DNA of 5,784 nucleotides from an uncultured Clostridia bacterium (GCA_944350065.1 CALVOD010000087.1:1-5784), one strand, 5' to 3'. Positions 1-5,241 are shown, counted from the first letter of the stretch. The notes: generated by a model not told the origin, from the sequence alone. Translations and numbers: made by a program.

Positions 1-15
1 GAAATATACGGAAAA

Positions 16-44
16 ATTATAACATATAAATCAAGTACCGTCAA
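16..44 (-). promoter_or_regulatory. Strong extended -10 sigma-70/SigA-type promoter firing off the left edge
   Basis: On the minus strand there is a -35 box TTGACG (plus 39-44), a spacer of exactly 17 nt and a perfect -10 box TATAAT (plus 16-21). A TG dinucleotide one base upstream of the -10 makes it an extended -10. The predicted start is near position 9, so the gene it serves lies outside the window. It comes directly after the pyrH terminator, so the next gene has its own transcription unit. In many Bacillota that gene is frr, but this is inference because nothing of it is visible. Confidence 0.8.
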
Positions 45-66
45 TACGGTTGCCATAAACATGAAA

Positions 67-87
67 GCGGCGGGTGTGACCCGCCGC
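67..87 (-). terminator. Intrinsic terminator after pyrH
   Basis: A perfect 9-bp GC-rich stem (GCGGCGGGT pairing with ACCCGCCGC) closes a 3-nt loop. On the minus strand it is followed by a broken U-rich stretch (TTTCATGTTTAT). It lies about 55 nt after the pyrH stop codon. On the plus strand no T-run follows, so it acts for the minus strand. The tail is imperfect, so termination may be incomplete. Confidence 0.75.
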
Positions 88-141
88 AACAGGTTTCGAA
101 AACGGTTTTTCGGCTTTTCAAAAAAGCTGTTTTATCTCCGT

Positions 142-846
142 TCAGCTTATGATCGTGCCGAGTTTCTCGCCCGTCACGACTCTGAGAATGCTGTCGCGCT
201 CGTTCAGACCGAAAGCGACGACGGGAATATGGTTATCCATACATAGACTCACTGCCGTCGTGTCCATCGCGGTAAGTCCGCGTGCTATGAATTCGAGCGC
301 GGGAATTTCGTCGAATTTCTTCGCGTCCGGATTTTTCCTCGGATCGGAATCGTATATGCCGTCCACGTTCTTGGCAAGCAGCAATGCGTCCGCTTTTATT
401 TCCGCGGCACGGAGCGCCGCTGTGGTGTCGGTGGTAAAGTAAGGATTGCCCGTACCGCCTCCGAATATGACGACTCTGCCTTTCTCGAGGTGTCTCAGCG
501 CCCTGCGAATGATATACGGCTCCGCGACTTGAGCTATATTTATAGCGGTCATCACGCGCGTGACTACGCCCGCGCGCTCGAGCGCGTCTTGAAGCGCCAA
601 ACAGTTCAGTACCGTCGCCAGCATACCCATATAGTCGGCGGTCGAGCGATCCATCTGCCCGCCCTGTCTGCCGCGCCAGAAGTTGCCCGCGCCTATCACT
701 ATGCCCATATCCACGCCGAGCTCGTGCACGGAGATTATCTGTTTGACTATGCTCGCGATGACTTCTTCGTCAAGTCCGAATCCGTTAGCCCCGGCGAGAG
801 CTTCGCCCGATATCTTGAGCAATATTCTCTTATATTTGGTTTCCAT
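142..846 (-). CDS. pyrH: UMP kinase (uridylate kinase), amino-acid kinase family
   Basis: PyrH phosphorylates UMP to UDP with ATP in the cytoplasm, a step in pyrimidine nucleotide synthesis. The 234 residues match the usual length of about 240. Visible family motifs are the N-terminal KRILLKISGEAL (6-17), the glycine loop IGAGNFWRG (51-59), MDRSTADYMGMLATVLN (65-81), GGGTGNPYFTTDTTAALRA (129-147), AKNVDGIYDSDPRKNP (158-173) and the C-terminal MDTTAVSLCMDN (194-205). These cover the phosphate-, UMP- and ATP-binding elements of the family. The ATG start has a GGAGG site 6 nt upstream (plus 853-857). The gene follows rpsB-tsf but is separated from tsf by a strong terminator, with no space for a separate full promoter after it. 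Expression therefore probably depends on readthrough or on a promoter inside tsf. Identification is secure. Confidence 0.97.
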   Translation of the reverse strand: METKYKRILLKISGEALAGANGFGLDEEVIASIVKQIISVHELGVDMGIVIGAGNFWRGRQGGQMDRSTADYMGMLATVLNCLALQDALERAGVVTRVMTAINIAQVAEPYIIRRALRHLEKGRVVIFGGGTGNPYFTTDTTAALRAAEIKADALLLAKNVDGIYDSDPRKNPDAKKFDEIPALEFIARGLTAMDTTAVSLCMDNHIPVVAFGLNERDSILRVVTGEKLGTIIS

Positions 847-867
847 TCTGCGCCTCCGTTACGTTTT

Positions 868-879
868 GCGGATATCCGC
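868..879. repeat. 12-bp perfect palindrome between the tsf terminator and pyrH
   Basis: GCGGATATCCGC reads identically on both strands. It sits 3 nt past the T-run of the tsf terminator and about 10 nt before the pyrH ribosome binding site. As RNA it can form only a 4-bp hairpin with an AUAU loop. It could be a protein-binding site or a small hairpin near the ribosome site; neither is shown. Confidence 0.5.
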
Positions 880-881
880 TC

Positions 882-912
882 AAAAAAAACGAGATACCGA
901 AGTATCTCGTTT
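882..912 (-). terminator. Strong intrinsic terminator after tsf, UUCG tetraloop
   Basis: An 11-bp perfect stem (AAACGAGATAC with GTATCTCGTTT, plus 887-897 and 902-912) closes a TTCG loop on the minus strand. The closing C-UUCG-G arrangement is the well-known extra-stable tetraloop. The RNA then runs straight into eight consecutive U residues. The stem begins 5 nt after the tsf stop codon. This is a textbook Rho-independent terminator and it splits rpsB-tsf from pyrH. Confidence 0.93.
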
Positions 913-917
913 ATCGA

Positions 918-1589
918 TTATTTTTTCATACTTGCGACAGCCGCGTTGATTTCTTCTGCGAAATTGTCCACTTTCTTCTCCAGCCCTTCGCCCATTTCGT
1001 AACGGGTGAAACGACGAATGGAAACTTTTTCGCCGCATTTCGCGGTGGTCTCTACTACAAGCTGCTTAACCTGCTTCGAAGGCTCTCTGACGTACGCCTG
1101 CTCGAGAAGTACGTTCTCTTTGTAATAAGTCTCGATTTTTCCGTCGATGATCTTCTCTTTGACGGCTTCGGGTTTGGACGCCATCTTGGGATCGTTGTTG
1201 ATCTGCGCGAGCGCTATCTCTCTTTCGTGAGCGATTACGTCGGCGGGTACTTCCTCTTTGCTTACGTAAGTGGGTTTAGCCGCGGCGATCTGAAGCGCTA
1301 CTTCGTGTACGAACTGAAGGAAGCCTTCGCCTTTGGCAACGAAATCGGTTTCGCAGTTGACTTCGACGAGCACGCCGACTTTGCCGCCCATGTGAATATA
1401 AGAATCCACTACGCCTTGCGAGGCTATTCTGCCCGCTTTCTTCGCGGCGGTGGCGATGCCTTTCTCGCGGAGCCATTCGGTCGCTTTCTCGGCGTTACCG
1501 TCGGTAGCCTCGAGCGCCTTCTTGCAATCCATCATTCCCGCGCCGGTGCGCTGTCTCAATTCTTGTACGTCTTTCGCTGTGAATGCCAT
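918..1589 (-). CDS. tsf: Translation elongation factor Ts, short form
   Basis: EF-Ts is the cytoplasmic nucleotide exchange factor that releases GDP from EF-Tu. The N-terminal UBA-like module is clear (residues 1-45, with LRQRTGAGMMDCKKAL and GNAEKATEWLREKG). The EF-Tu-contacting TDFVA motif is at 81-85. The C-terminal signature LLEQAYVRE, then GEKVSIRRFTRYEMGEG (186-202), ends a complete protein. At 223 residues it is shorter than the roughly 280-300 of Escherichia coli or Bacillus. It resembles the compact forms (about 200 residues) known in Thermus and other groups that lack part of the duplicated core. Start and end are both intact, so this is not a truncation. The ATG is supported by AGGAGAGGT (plus 1597-1605), 7 nt upstream. 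It lies 25 bp after rpsB, in the same operon, and ends at a strong terminator. Confidence 0.96.
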   Translation of the reverse strand: MAFTAKDVQELRQRTGAGMMDCKKALEATDGNAEKATEWLREKGIATAAKKAGRIASQGVVDSYIHMGGKVGVLVEVNCETDFVAKGEGFLQFVHEVALQIAAAKPTYVSKEEVPADVIAHEREIALAQINNDPKMASKPEAVKEKIIDGKIETYYKENVLLEQAYVREPSKQVKQLVVETTAKCGEKVSIRRFTRYEMGEGLEKKVDNFAEEINAAVASMKK

Positions 1590-1614
1590 ATATTTTACCT
1601 CTCCTGATTTTTCT

Positions 1615-2385
1615 TTATGCGTCCGCGCCTTCGTCTGCGCTCTCCGCTTCGGCGGTCTCGGCAGCTTCTACGGGTTCTGCGTCTTTGTCGCTTACGTATT
1701 CGGTGCCTTCTTTAGCGGCGATAACCGCGTCGGCTATGATGCTCGCGATGAGCTTGACGGCACGGATAGCGTCGTCGTTGCCGGGGATAACGTAATCGAC
1801 GAGTTCGGGATCGCAGTTGGTGTCCACGAGACCTACGATCGGAATACCGAGCGCACGGGCTTCTTTAACCGCGATATGCTCTATCTTGAGGTCGACTACG
1901 AACAAGGCGCCGGGAAGCGTACGCATGTTCTTGATACCGCCGAGGTTCTTCTCGAGGGTGTCGCGCTCAGCCTTCAGCTTGATGACCTCTTTCTTGGGAA
2001 GAAGTTCGAATTCGCCGATGGCTTCCATCTGGTTGAGTTTGTTCAGCTTGTCGATACGGGTGCGGATGGTCTGGAAATTGGTAAGCGTTCCGCCCAACCA
2101 TCTTTGGTTCATATAGAACATTCCGCAACGCTCGGCTTCGGACTGTATAGCGTCCTGCGCCTGCTTCTTCTTACCGACGAAAAGTACGCTCTTGCCTTCG
2201 GATACCGTCTTGTGTATGAATTTATACGCTTCCTCAATGAGGTCGACGGTGAGCTGAAGGTCGATGATATGGATCTCGTTCCTGGCGTCATAAATATATT
2301 TCGCCATTTTGGGATTCCATTTCTTGGTCTGGTGTCCGAAGTGGACGCCCGCTTCGAGAAGCTGCTTCATTGTGACAACTGCCAT
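1615..2385 (-). CDS. rpsB: 30S ribosomal protein S2
   Basis: S2 binds late to the small ribosomal subunit, near the head and body junction close to S1 in bacteria that have it. The family hallmarks are all present: MKQLLEAGVHFGHQTKKWNPKM (6-27), YIYDARNEIHIIDLQ (30-44), the VLFVGKKKQAQ region (68-77), YMNQRWLGGTLTNF (91-104) and IPIVGLVDTNCDPELVDYVIPGNDDAIRA (181-209). The 256 residues include an acidic, alanine-rich tail (from about 231), which varies between species and is probably disordered. The ATG has an AGGAGG site 7 nt upstream. The gene leads the rpsB-tsf pair, follows a leader of about 100 nt, and has a candidate promoter with a palindrome at about 2484-2520. In E. coli S2 represses its own leader; whether that holds here is unknown. 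Confidence 0.97.
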   Translation of the reverse strand: MAVVTMKQLLEAGVHFGHQTKKWNPKMAKYIYDARNEIHIIDLQLTVDLIEEAYKFIHKTVSEGKSVLFVGKKKQAQDAIQSEAERCGMFYMNQRWLGGTLTNFQTIRTRIDKLNKLNQMEAIGEFELLPKKEVIKLKAERDTLEKNLGGIKNMRTLPGALFVVDLKIEHIAVKEARALGIPIVGLVDTNCDPELVDYVIPGNDDAIRAVKLIASIIADAVIAAKEGTEYVSDKDAEPVEAAETAEAESADEGADA

Positions 2386-2483
2386 TTGTAAATCCTCCTG
2401 TGTTTTTATTCCTCCCCGTACTTCTTCGCGAAGGGCGACCTTATAGGCAACCGCTCTACGCTCCGCACGGGTGCGTTATGGCG
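2386..2483 (-). promoter_or_regulatory. rpsB 5' leader with two Shine-Dalgarno-like stretches
   Basis: If transcription starts near 2483, rpsB has a leader of about 98 nt. It holds the functional AGGAGG (plus 2394-2399) and a second purine-rich GGGGAGG (plus 2411-2417) with no start codon at a usable distance. It also holds short hairpin elements: the palindrome CTTCGCGAAG at 2424-2433, and CGCAC paired with GTGCG around 2464-2475. Leaders of this kind can carry ribosomal-protein autoregulation. I do not recognise a specific named motif. Confidence 0.4.
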
Positions 2484-2486
2484 TAT

Positions 2487-2502
2487 GATATGATATCATA
2501 TC
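2487..2502. repeat. 16-bp perfect palindrome at the rpsB start region
   Basis: GATATGATATCATATC is a perfect 16-bp palindrome. It overlaps the candidate -10 box at 2490-2495. It would lie on the start site if the alternative -10 at 2506-2511 is used. A position over the promoter is typical of an operator, but the site is AT-rich and part of its symmetry comes from promoter-like TATGAT/TATCAT sequence. Confidence 0.6.
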
Positions 2503-2519
2503 GGAAGTATATTTTGCAA
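2490..2519 (-). promoter_or_regulatory. Candidate promoter for rpsB-tsf
   Basis: On the minus strand, TTGCAA (plus 2514-2519), an 18-nt spacer and TATCAT (plus 2490-2495) make a plausible promoter with a start near 2483. A competing -10, TATACT (plus 2506-2511), has a good sequence but only a weak TTAGCT at -35. The stretch just upstream (about 2530-2558) is almost pure A/T and includes an 8-bp AT inverted repeat, as expected for an UP element at a strongly expressed ribosomal operon. Some promoter here is very likely; which box is used is open. Confidence 0.5.
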
Positions 2520-2567
2520 ATACTTTCGAGCTAAATATTTTATATTTTTAATATAAATACCGTTTCG

Positions 2568-2582
2568 CGGCGCGATCCGCCG
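2568..2582 (-). terminator. Weak candidate terminator after the MBG protein gene
   Basis: A 5-bp GC stem (CGGCG with CGCCG, 5-nt loop) lies 7 nt after the stop codon. The T-rich stretch on the minus strand starts only about 8 nt later (TATTTATATT). This is not canonical, and transcription may continue into rpsB. Confidence 0.25.
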
Positions 2583-2589
2583 GCAAAAT

Positions 2590-4068
2590 TTACCAACGGT
2601 AACCGCTCTTGTTCTTTTTACGACGGCGTTTCGCCGCTTCGAGGTCCTTTTTGTCGTTGTAATAACTGACCTTGGAGGCTATCAGAAGCAGTATAAAGAA
2701 CAGCACTACCGCGCCGGCGATTATCATCCACACGATGAGCGTCTGCGAATCGCGGTAAACGATGACGGTGCCTTCCGCGGCGTACGCGTTGAATTTAAGG
2801 GTGCCGTTGACGTATTCGTAATTGGTTATTTTCGTAACGCCGCCCTGCGAGTCCATGAATACGATGAAATATTCTTTGGAAGAATCGAGAGTAACGTTAT
2901 GGAAAGTGAGGGTAGCGTATTCTATCCTGCCTTCCTCGCCCTCTTTGAGCGAATCCTGACGCATACCGCCGCTCACGGCGCTTATCGCGAAAATATGCTC
3001 CGGAGTCGCCGTGAAATTAGCCATACGGTATTTGTTGACGGTGTCGTCGATATTCTTTCCTTCCTCTCCGTCGGTATCGATTATTCTGCCGGTATAAGAA
3101 GTGTTGGGCGCGAATACGCCTTCGAAAGCTATTGTAACCGCGGAAGACTCCACGGAACCCGAAGCGGTACGGGAATTGATGGTGAGCGTTCCGGGCTCGT
3201 AAGTGAAATCGTAATTATCCGCTTTACCGCCGTAAGGCGTCACGGTATGCACGCCTACCTCCGTCGCCGTAGTCCTTACCGAAGGCATTTCGTCGATAAC
3301 GGAAACGTCCTCGTTATTGACGAAACCCGTAACGGTTACCGTAAGCGCGGGCTCTCTGCCCTCCGTTACGGAAACGTCGTCCGCTTTGGCTACGAGGGTG
3401 CGCTTGGTGATCGTGAGCGATTTCTCGCCCGAACTGTCGGTAACCGAGCCCACTTTGTAGTTGGGATTGTCCACCGAAAAACTCATCGCGTAGGTGTCCG
3501 CTTCAACGGGGCGCTCGCCTGCGGCGAGCGAGTGGAAAGCGCCGGTATAAGTGACTATTACGTTAACGGCGTTCTCGTCTCCCGCGCAGATACCGAGCGG
3601 CGACACGTTACGGCTGAAGCTCGCGCCGTTATAGGCGTAAGAGGAGGAACCGCTGACTTCGAGCTCGAGGGGCTTGGGCGAAATGACGTACTCGTATTCG
3701 GCGAAGGTACCCTCTCCCGATACTCCGTTGACGGAAACCACCGCAGAATATGCGGCGGCTTTTACGGGAGCTGCGGTGCTGCCCGAAGCGTAATCTTCGA
3801 GTTCGGGGCAGGTGTAGGTCACCGTATACGCGTCCTCGGCGAGCGCAACGCCGTTCTGTTTAACGGTAACGGAAATCGGCTGTTGCTTCGCGTTATACGG
3901 AACGTCGAGCTTGCTGTAATCGGCTTCGAAGGTATATTCCCCTTCCGCATTCGCCGCAAAGGCGTCGGGAGCGGGCTGCGCAGCGCACAAAAATACGCAA
4001 CACAATATTGCGACGAGCGCCGCCGCGACGGAAATAAATATCCCTACCGATTTTACTGACGAGTTCAT
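2590..4068 (-). CDS. Secreted membrane-anchored protein with MBG/YDG-like beta domains
   Basis: This is a predicted cell-surface protein of 492 residues from the ATG at 4068. It has a hydrophobic signal peptide (about 7-30) with a likely cleavage after AFA near 38. Three beta-rich modules follow: about 45-130 (YDG-like, with VPYNAKQQPISVTVKQNG), 134-222 (YNGASF...NPNYKVG) and 223-299. The last is the clearest MBG-type repeat, with TLVAKADDVSVTEG, LTVTVTGFVNNED and NYDFTYEPGTLTI. Residues about 300-441 form a region I do not recognise. A transmembrane helix (443-465, IVWMIIAGAVVLFFILLLIA) and a basic cytoplasmic tail (KRRRKKNK) close the protein. It has no LPXTG and no lipobox, so it is held by the C-terminal helix. 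In-frame GTG (4086) and ATG (4074) starts also exist; none has a Shine-Dalgarno, and I chose 4068 because its N-terminus looks most like a normal signal peptide. MBG domains occur in bacterial adhesin-like proteins; the ligand is unknown. Confidence 0.85.
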   Translation of the reverse strand: MNSSVKSVGIFISVAAALVAILCCVFLCAAQPAPDAFAANAEGEYTFEADYSKLDVPYNAKQQPISVTVKQNGVALAEDAYTVTYTCPELEDYASGSTAAPVKAAAYSAVVSVNGVSGEGTFAEYEYVISPKPLELEVSGSSSYAYNGASFSRNVSPLGICAGDENAVNVIVTYTGAFHSLAAGERPVEADTYAMSFSVDNPNYKVGSVTDSSGEKSLTITKRTLVAKADDVSVTEGREPALTVTVTGFVNNEDVSVIDEMPSVRTTATEVGVHTVTPYGGKADNYDFTYEPGTLTINSRTASGSVESSAVTIAFEGVFAPNTSYTGRIIDTDGEEGKNIDDTVNKYRMANFTATPEHIFAISAVSGGMRQDSLKEGEEGRIEYATLTFHNVTLDSSKEYFIVFMDSQGGVTKITNYEYVNGTLKFNAYAAEGTVIVYRDSQTLIVWMIIAGAVVLFFILLLIASKVSYYNDKKDLEAAKRRRKKNKSGYRW

Positions 4069-4076
4069 ACACATAT

Positions 4077-4105
4077 ACGATAACACATATCGCGCGCGTT
4101 TTCAA
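4077..4105 (-). promoter_or_regulatory. Candidate promoter directly before the MBG protein start
   Basis: On the minus strand, TTGAAA (plus 4100-4105), a 17-nt spacer and TATCGT (plus 4077-4082) with a TG one base upstream of the -10 form an extended -10 type promoter. The predicted start near 4070 is only 2 nt before the ATG at 4068. That would give a leaderless mRNA, which fits the absence of any ribosome binding site. The TG-T-TAT arrangement matches the strong promoter at the left end of the window. Confidence 0.4.
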
Positions 4106-4106
4106 G

Positions 4107-4171
4107 GGGGAAATGCGCCGTTTACCTTAAAAAATTATTTCCTCAAGCGAAAAGCGCATACTTATTTCCCC
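4107..4171 (-). repeat. Long interrupted inverted repeat upstream of the MBG protein gene
   Basis: On the minus strand GGGGAAA and TGCGC (plus 4154-4171, separated by TAAGTA) can pair with GCGCA and TTTCCCC (plus 4107-4118). This gives 12 bp with a 6-nt one-sided bulge and a 35-nt loop. It ends one base before the candidate -35 box, so it may be a DNA operator. If transcription comes through from the cyclophilin gene it may be an RNA structure. There is no U-run after it, so it is not an intrinsic terminator. Confidence 0.45.
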
Positions 4172-4186
4172 GGATATTTTCACTGA

Positions 4187-4205
4187 CGACCGCGAATCGC
4201 GATCG
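4187..4205 (-). repeat. GC-rich hairpin 3' of the cyclophilin gene
   Basis: Arms CGATCGCG and CGCGGTCG on the minus strand pair over 8 bp (one G-T pair) around a 3-nt loop, 12 nt after the stop codon. No T-run follows on either strand. It could stabilise the mRNA end or serve a factor-dependent terminator, but it is not a canonical intrinsic terminator. Confidence 0.4.
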
Positions 4206-4217
4206 AAGGGCTAAGAA

Positions 4218-4871
4218 TTACTCCACTCTCACGCTGACTATCGAAACGAGCGGATAAGGCAAAGTGGAAAAGCCGCTTCCCGCGTTGACGTAAGAGCTTT
4301 TGCCGAGCGTAGCTACGTTTTTAAGGCTTTCCTCGTCTACGGCTTTGCCGAAAGCGGCGTATTCGCCGTCCCAGCTCGGATAACTGCCCACGCAAATGAA
4401 AAATTGCGAAGTCGCGGAGTCCGGGTCGGAGGTGCGCGCCATGGAGATGACGCCCGCTTCGTGCTTGATATCGTTCGCAGTCCAGCCGTTGGAAGCGAAT
4501 TCGCCTTTAATAGGCTCAGGCTCGCCGTCCGGATAATCGAGCGAAAGCCCGTTGCCGGTATCGACAATTTTGTAACCGCCTCCCTGCAGGCAGCCGCCGG
4601 GAACCACTCTGTGGAAGGTAAGTCCGTCGTAGAAACCGGAATTGGCAAGCTCGGTAAAATTAGCTACCGTAAACGGCGCTTTGTCGGGATAAAGCTCTAT
4701 ACGCACGGTAAGAGATTCGCCGTTCTGCGCTTTGATTACGAAAGTCGCTACGGGGGTTTTATTCATATCGTCGTTCTCCTTTTCTTTACAGCCGAAAGCC
4801 GTCGCGGTTAAAATCAACGTCGCGACGAGCAATACGATTGCCGCAATGCGGCGGACGGCGCTACTCCTCAT
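4218..4871 (-). CDS. Cyclophilin-type peptidyl-prolyl cis-trans isomerase, predicted lipoprotein
   Basis: Cyclophilins catalyse cis-trans isomerisation of proline peptide bonds. The 217-residue protein starts with a lipoprotein-type signal: basic MRSSAVRR, a hydrophobic core (9-25) and TAFGC with lipid-accepting Cys28. The enzyme would then sit on the outer face of the cytoplasmic membrane, like the pneumococcal lipoprotein SlrA. The cyclophilin domain spans about 40-216 with catalytic FHR (86-88), QGGG (96-99), ISMARTSDPDSATSQFFI (142-159) and WDGEYAAFG (167-175). The segment between FHR and QGG is GGCL instead of the usual G-F-M-I type and carries an extra cysteine. I chose the ATG at 4871, which overlaps the end of the DUF1292 gene by 11 bp. 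There is no clear ribosome site, so translational coupling is likely. Upstream TTG at 4919 would put 16 polar residues before the signal. Confidence 0.93.
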   Translation of the reverse strand: MRSSAVRRIAAIVLLVATLILTATAFGCKEKENDDMNKTPVATFVIKAQNGESLTVRIELYPDKAPFTVANFTELANSGFYDGLTFHRVVPGGCLQGGGYKIVDTGNGLSLDYPDGEPEPIKGEFASNGWTANDIKHEAGVISMARTSDPDSATSQFFICVGSYPSWDGEYAAFGKAVDEESLKNVATLGKSSYVNAGSGFSTLPYPLVSIVSVRVE

Positions 4872-5214
4872 CGCTGCCGTCGCAGTGAACGCCGTAACGC
4901 TTGAAATACTCGTCGTCAAACGCGGCGAACGCCGCTTCTATCTCCTCGTCGTCCTCAACGGGCAGGAAACTTTCGTTACCGTCGTCGTCCCATTGTACTT
5001 CGTTGATGAGAAGATCTCCCTCCTCGAAGCCCTCGAGCGCTTCCACCGGCTCGAGATATGCGTAAGTCTTTTCGCCCACTTCGAGCATCGCGAGAAGCGA
5101 AAATTCCGCTTCTTCACCCGTTTCTTCGTTGACGAGAACGATGACTTCCTCGTCTTCCTCGAGGTCCTCTATTTCGTCGGGTTTAAGGTTCTTGTCTTTT
5201 TCTTTTTCGCTCAT
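4861..5214 (-). CDS. DUF1292 (YrzB-type) small acidic protein
   Basis: This 117-residue, strongly acidic protein has the DUF1292 pattern: EEVIVLVNEETGEEAEFSLLAMLEVGEKTYAYLEPVE (22-58), then an acidic ILINEVQWDDDGNESF-like strand (68-83) and VEDDEEIEAAFAAFDDEYFKR near the end. DUF1292 proteins are widespread in Bacillota and their function is unknown to me. The family is usually around 90-110 residues; here a charged, lysine/glutamate-rich N-terminus and an acidic C-terminus extend it slightly. There is no signal peptide, so it is probably cytoplasmic. AAAGGAG (plus 5224-5230) sits 9 nt before the ATG. It follows ruvX, an order conserved with Bacillus yrrK-yrzB, and its last 11 bp overlap the cyclophilin gene, so the two are probably translated together. 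Confidence 0.9.
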   Translation of the reverse strand: MSEKEKDKNLKPDEIEDLEEDEEVIVLVNEETGEEAEFSLLAMLEVGEKTYAYLEPVEALEGFEEGDLLINEVQWDDDGNESFLPVEDDEEIEAAFAAFDDEYFKRYGVHCDGSDEE

Positions 5215-5241
5215 ATAAGTCGTCTCCTTTAATTTCGGATA

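Noticed and set aside
97..127. Two small A/T hairpins between the pyrH stop and its terminator
   Set aside because: The arms (CGAAAA/TTTTCG and GCTTTT/AAAAGC) are short, low-complexity and weak next to the GC-rich hairpin at 67-87.
490..1002. Plus-strand open frame of 170 codons across the pyrH/tsf junction
   Set aside because: It runs through the conserved pyrH gene and the terminator hairpin in antisense and has no recognisable product.
1450..2391. Long plus-strand open frame (313 codons) antisense to rpsB and the start of tsf
   Set aside because: It covers clearly conserved rpsB and tsf on the other strand and its product resembles no family. It is a by-product of codon bias in the real genes.
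2899..4059. Plus-strand open frame of 386 codons antisense to the surface protein
   Set aside because: Its product is arginine/glycine-rich with no domain pattern. The minus-strand frame has a signal peptide, MBG repeats and a transmembrane helix, so this frame is a shadow.
4187..4205. Hairpin after the cyclophilin gene as an intrinsic terminator
   Set aside because: The stem is good, but no U-run follows on the minus strand, so I list it only as a hairpin.
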